This document shows positions 6,508 through 8,854 of a stretch of DNA of 8,854 bases, one piece after another; position 1 is the stretch's first letter; each line of letters opens with the position of its first letter. The position numbers and the translations under genes are program-made. The stretch lies in NCBI GenBank assembly GCA_025350745.1, contig JANXXG010000338.1:1-8854 (forward strand), read 5' to 3'. The notes beneath the pieces were generated by a model. It had not been told where the DNA came from and did not search any database. It was given only the letters and a program-made list of their open reading frames with translations. This DNA comes from Chloroflexota bacterium (GTDB lineage: Bacteria > Chloroflexota > Limnocylindria > P2-11E).

Positions 6508-8612
6508 CCGTCGCGATGAAGGAAGAGGGCCTCGTCCTCGTCACCGAGGACGACGGCAGCCTCCCGCTCGGGACCATCAGCTCGCTCGGGCTCTACTACC
6601 ACGACACCCAGTTCCTCTCCGGCTACTCGCTGCGCATCAACGGGCAGGCGCCGGCGCTCCTCTCCGCGAACACGGAGGAGAACTATGTCGGGGCGTTCCA
6701 GCTCGCGAACCGGCCCGCGACGCTCGAGGACGGGACGATCCTCGCGTCACAGTCGCTGTCGGTGCGCCGCACCCGGTTCCTCGCCGACGGACTGCGCGAG
6801 CGCGTCGGCATCCTCAACTGCAACCCGGGAAAGGTGCGCCTGCGGATCGAGCTGGAGTTCGACGCCTCGTTCCAGGACATGTTCGCGGTGCGTGGATACC
6901 GCGGTCACGCGCGGACCGGAGAGGCGAGCCCGGTCGAGGCGATCCCGAACGGGATCCGCTTCTCCCGGCTGGGTCGCGATGCGGTGCGCCGGACGACCGA
7001 CGTGACGATGCGCCCGGCTCCCGATGCGGTGGCCGGCCGGACCTTCGTGCTCGAGCGCGAGCTCGGCCCGCAGGAGATCGTCACGTACGAGCTCGCCATC
7101 GTGCCGCGCGAGGACGGCGCGGGCGCGGCCCCGGCTCCGCGCGACTTCGACGAGGCCCTCGACGCGCTCAACGCGCGTTACCGGAAGTTCCTTCGGGGCT
7201 GCGCCGAGTACACAACGAGCTCGGAATCGCTGGACGAGGAGCTCGTCCTGCGCAGCGCGCTGGACCTCCGCGCGCTCATCGACGATGAGGACACCGGCCT
7301 CTTCGTGACCGCGGGGATCCCGTGGTACGCGGTGCCGTTCGGCCGTGACGGGATCATCGCCGCATACCAGACGCTCGCCTGGAACCCGGACATCGCCCGC
7401 GGGACGCTCCGCCTGCTGGCGAAGTACCAGGGCACGAAGGTCGATACGTTCACCGAGGAGGAACCCGGCAAGATCTTCCACGAGCTGCGACGCGGAGAGC
7501 TCGCCCGCCTCGGCGAGATACCGCACCGCCCGTACTACGGGACGGTCGACGCGACGCCGCTCTTCGTGATGCTCTTCGCGGAGACGGTGAAGTGGACCGG
7601 TGACCGGGTCCTCTGGCGCGAGCTCCTGCCGGCGGCCGAGCGCGCGATCACGTGGTGCGACACGTACGGCGACGCGGACCATGACGGGTACATCGAGTAC
7701 GGCGCGAGCCCGAGCGACCTCCGCAACCACGGGTGGAAGGATTCGGCGAACTCGCTGTCCGATCTGAATGCCGAGCCCTCCGTGCTCCCGGCGGCCCTCG
7801 TCGAGGCGCAGGCGTACGTGTACGCGGCGAAGCGGGGACTCGCGGACCTCTATGCGCTGGACGGCGACGTGGAGCGTGCGGCCACGCTTCGGGCGCAGGC
7901 AGCCTCGCTGGCCGAGCGGTTCGAGCGCGACTTCTGGATGGAGAACGAGGGCTGCTACGCCCAGGCGCTCGACGGGAACAAGAAGCAGGTCCCCGCGGTG
8001 ACGAGCAACGCGGGACACGCTCTCTGGTGCGGGATCGCGCGGCCGGATCGCGCGCGCCGGGTCGTCGAGCGGCTGATGGCTCCGGACATGTTCAGTGGCT
8101 GGGGCGTCCGGACGCTCTCCTCGACGTACCCGACGTACAACCCGATGAGCTACCACAACGGCTCCGTCTGGCCACACGACAACTCGATCATCGCGCAGGG
8201 CTTCGTGCGCTATGGCTTCCGCGAGGAAGCGAACGCGATCATCGAAGTGCTCATCGAGGCCGGGAAGCGGTTCCCGAACGCGCGGGTGCCGGAGCTGTTC
8301 TGCGGGTTCCAGCGCGATCTGCGGTTCTCGTCCCGGCCCGCGGATTACCTCGTGTCGTGCATCCCGCAGGCGTGGTCCGCGGGCATGGTGTTCCTCTGCC
8401 TGCGCTCGCTGCTCGGACTCGAGCCCGATCTCGAGCGGCGGCGTGTCCTGGTCGACCCCGCGCTGCCGGTGTGGCTGGACAAGATCGAGGTCCAGCACCT
8501 CCGCGCGTACGACTCGACGATCTCCTTCCGGGTCCGCCGGCGCGGCCGCACCGTATCGGTGACCGGCGGTGGCTCACGCGTGGCCCGGTCGACGGCACCC
8601 GCGATCACGTGA
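6504..8612 (+). CDS. Glycogen-debranching / amylo-alpha-1,6-glucosidase-like glycosidase
   Basis: This 702-residue soluble glycosidase has two parts. Residues 1 to about 225 are the beta-rich N-terminal domain seen in bacterial debranching-enzyme relatives (GDE_N_bis type), with GLYYHDTQFLSGYSLRINGQ (29-48) as its hallmark. From about 235 to 640 runs an (alpha/alpha)6 barrel of the GH15/GH63/amylo-alpha-1,6-glucosidase kind: GIPWYAVPFGRD (271-282), GTVDATPLFVML (346-357), GWKDS (410-414), HNGSVWPHDN (551-560) and RVPELFCGF (594-602). D413 and E597 are candidate catalytic acids by analogy with related barrels; I could not confirm this. A C-terminal strand region ends the protein. There is no signal peptide, so it should act inside the cell on alpha-linked glucosides or oligosaccharides; related barrels include enzymes acting on glucosylglycerate or mannosylglycerate. 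The GTG at 6504 makes a GTGA overlap with the preceding transferase; an ATG at 6516 would remove four residues. The stop overlaps the next start in the same way. Confidence 0.92.
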   Translation: MTVAMKEEGLVLVTEDDGSLPLGTISSLGLYYHDTQFLSGYSLRINGQAPALLSANTEENYVGAFQLANRPATLEDGTILASQSLSVRRTRFLADGLRERVGILNCNPGKVRLRIELEFDASFQDMFAVRGYRGHARTGEASPVEAIPNGIRFSRLGRDAVRRTTDVTMRPAPDAVAGRTFVLERELGPQEIVTYELAIVPREDGAGAAPAPRDFDEALDALNARYRKFLRGCAEYTTSSESLDEELVLRSALDLRALIDDEDTGLFVTAGIPWYAVPFGRDGIIAAYQTLAWNPDIARGTLRLLAKYQGTKVDTFTEEEPGKIFHELRRGELARLGEIPHRPYYGTVDATPLFVMLFAETVKWTGDRVLWRELLPAAERAITWCDTYGDADHDGYIEYGASPSDLRNHGWKDSANSLSDLNAEPSVLPAALVEAQAYVYAAKRGLADLYALDGDVERAATLRAQAASLAERFERDFWMENEGCYAQALDGNKKQVPAVTSNAGHALWCGIARPDRARRVVERLMAPDMFSGWGVRTLSSTYPTYNPMSYHNGSVWPHDNSIIAQGFVRYGFREEANAIIEVLIEAGKRFPNARVPELFCGFQRDLRFSSRPADYLVSCIPQAWSAGMVFLCLRSLLGLEPDLERRRVLVDPALPVWLDKIEVQHLRAYDSTISFRVRRRGRTVSVTGGGSRVARSTAPAIT

Positions 8613-8854
8613 GGCGCCGGAAGCAGCGCATCCTCTTCATCCACTACAGCGCGCCATCGATCCTCGGTGGCGTCGAGCACGTCATGGGCATCCACGCGAG
8701 GGCCGCCCAGGATGCCGGCGACAGCGTGGCGATCATCGCCGGTCGGGGCACCGCGCGCGGCGTGCCGATGATCCGGATCGCGGAGCTCGACACTCGGCAC
8801 CCCGCGGTCCTGCGGGACCGCGCGGCGCTGGCGAGCGGCACGGTCGCGCCGGCC
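8609..8854 (+). CDS. GT-B (GT4-type) glycosyltransferase, N-terminal fragment cut by window edge
   Basis: Only the first 82 codons are visible, with no stop before the window ends. The sequence ILFIHYSAPSILGGVEHVM (7-25) followed by HARAAQDAGDSVAIIAGRG (28-46) is the N-terminal Rossmann unit of GT-B glycosyltransferases of the GT4 kind: a first beta strand, the glycine-rich GGVE loop that faces the acceptor, then a helix and second strand. Such enzymes transfer a hexose (glucose, mannose or similar) from a nucleotide sugar onto glycans, lipids or small acceptors. The C-terminal nucleotide-sugar site is outside the window, so the donor cannot be judged. The start is the GTG at 8609, which forms GTGA with the stop of the debranching-like gene. 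No separate ribosome site is clear, so translation is probably coupled. Confidence 0.85.
   Translation, partial: MRRRKQRILFIHYSAPSILGGVEHVMGIHARAAQDAGDSVAIIAGRGTARGVPMIRIAELDTRHPAVLRDRAALASGTVAPA

Noticed and set aside
6747..8498. 583-residue open frame on the minus strand, opposite the debranching-like glycosidase
   Set aside because: Composition typical of an antisense shadow, no recognisable motif, and the plus strand has strong family motifs throughout.
1..8854. tRNA, rRNA, CRISPR, insertion-sequence or attachment-site signals
   Set aside because: No clover-leaf-like segment, regularly spaced repeat, transposase-like protein or terminal inverted repeat was seen; virtually all sequence is accounted for by the recognised genes.

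Overview
The window is a G+C-rich bacterial segment (about two-thirds G+C by eye, with strong G/C preference at third codon positions). It is almost entirely coding, with GTG starts and 1- to 4-base gene overlaps. This fits a high-GC free-living bacterium; a Chloroflexota- or Actinomycetota-like source would fit, but nothing seen fixes the phylum. I found no RNA gene, CRISPR array, insertion sequence or attachment site. The only non-coding stretches are 998-1033, 1562-1635 and 5238-5301, all under 80 bases.

Two sets of genes diverge from the 64-base gap at 5238-5301. Leftward (minus strand), in transcription order: a DedA-family membrane protein (5237-4602); a 988-residue protein joining a PAP2 lipid-phosphatase domain to a complete GH38 alpha-mannosidase (4602-1636), coupled to dedA through TGATG; a small secreted protein of unknown function (1561-1034); and a sugar-type ABC importer ATPase of the MalK/UgpC/MsmX class (997 leftward, C-terminus cut by the window edge).

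Rightward (plus strand): a GT-A glycosyltransferase with a helical C-terminal region resembling mannosylglycerate synthase (5302-6507); a glycogen-debranching/amylo-alpha-1,6-glucosidase-like (alpha/alpha)6 glycosidase (6504-8612); and the start of a GT-B (GT4-type) glycosyltransferase (8609 onward, cut by the window edge). These three are chained by two GTGA overlaps, so they are very probably one translationally coupled transcript.

Together the genes look like a glycan or glycoside synthesis-and-turnover locus: two glycosyltransferases, two glycosidases, a sugar-import ATPase and two lipid-carrier-type membrane proteins. The most unusual item is the PAP2-GH38 fusion. The reading frame is open across the joint, no ATG/GTG/TTG lies near it, and all key GH38 residues are present. 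The PAP2 half has a PSGD in place of the usual PSGH. Positive-inside topology puts the phosphatase site outside the membrane and the mannosidase at its cytoplasmic face, right after the last helix. With the coupled DedA gene (a family with polyprenyl-phosphate transporters) this suggests work on lipid-linked mannosyl compounds. An alternative reading, based on the synthase-like transferase and the MngB-like mannosidase, is hexosylglycerate-type solute metabolism. Both are inferences.
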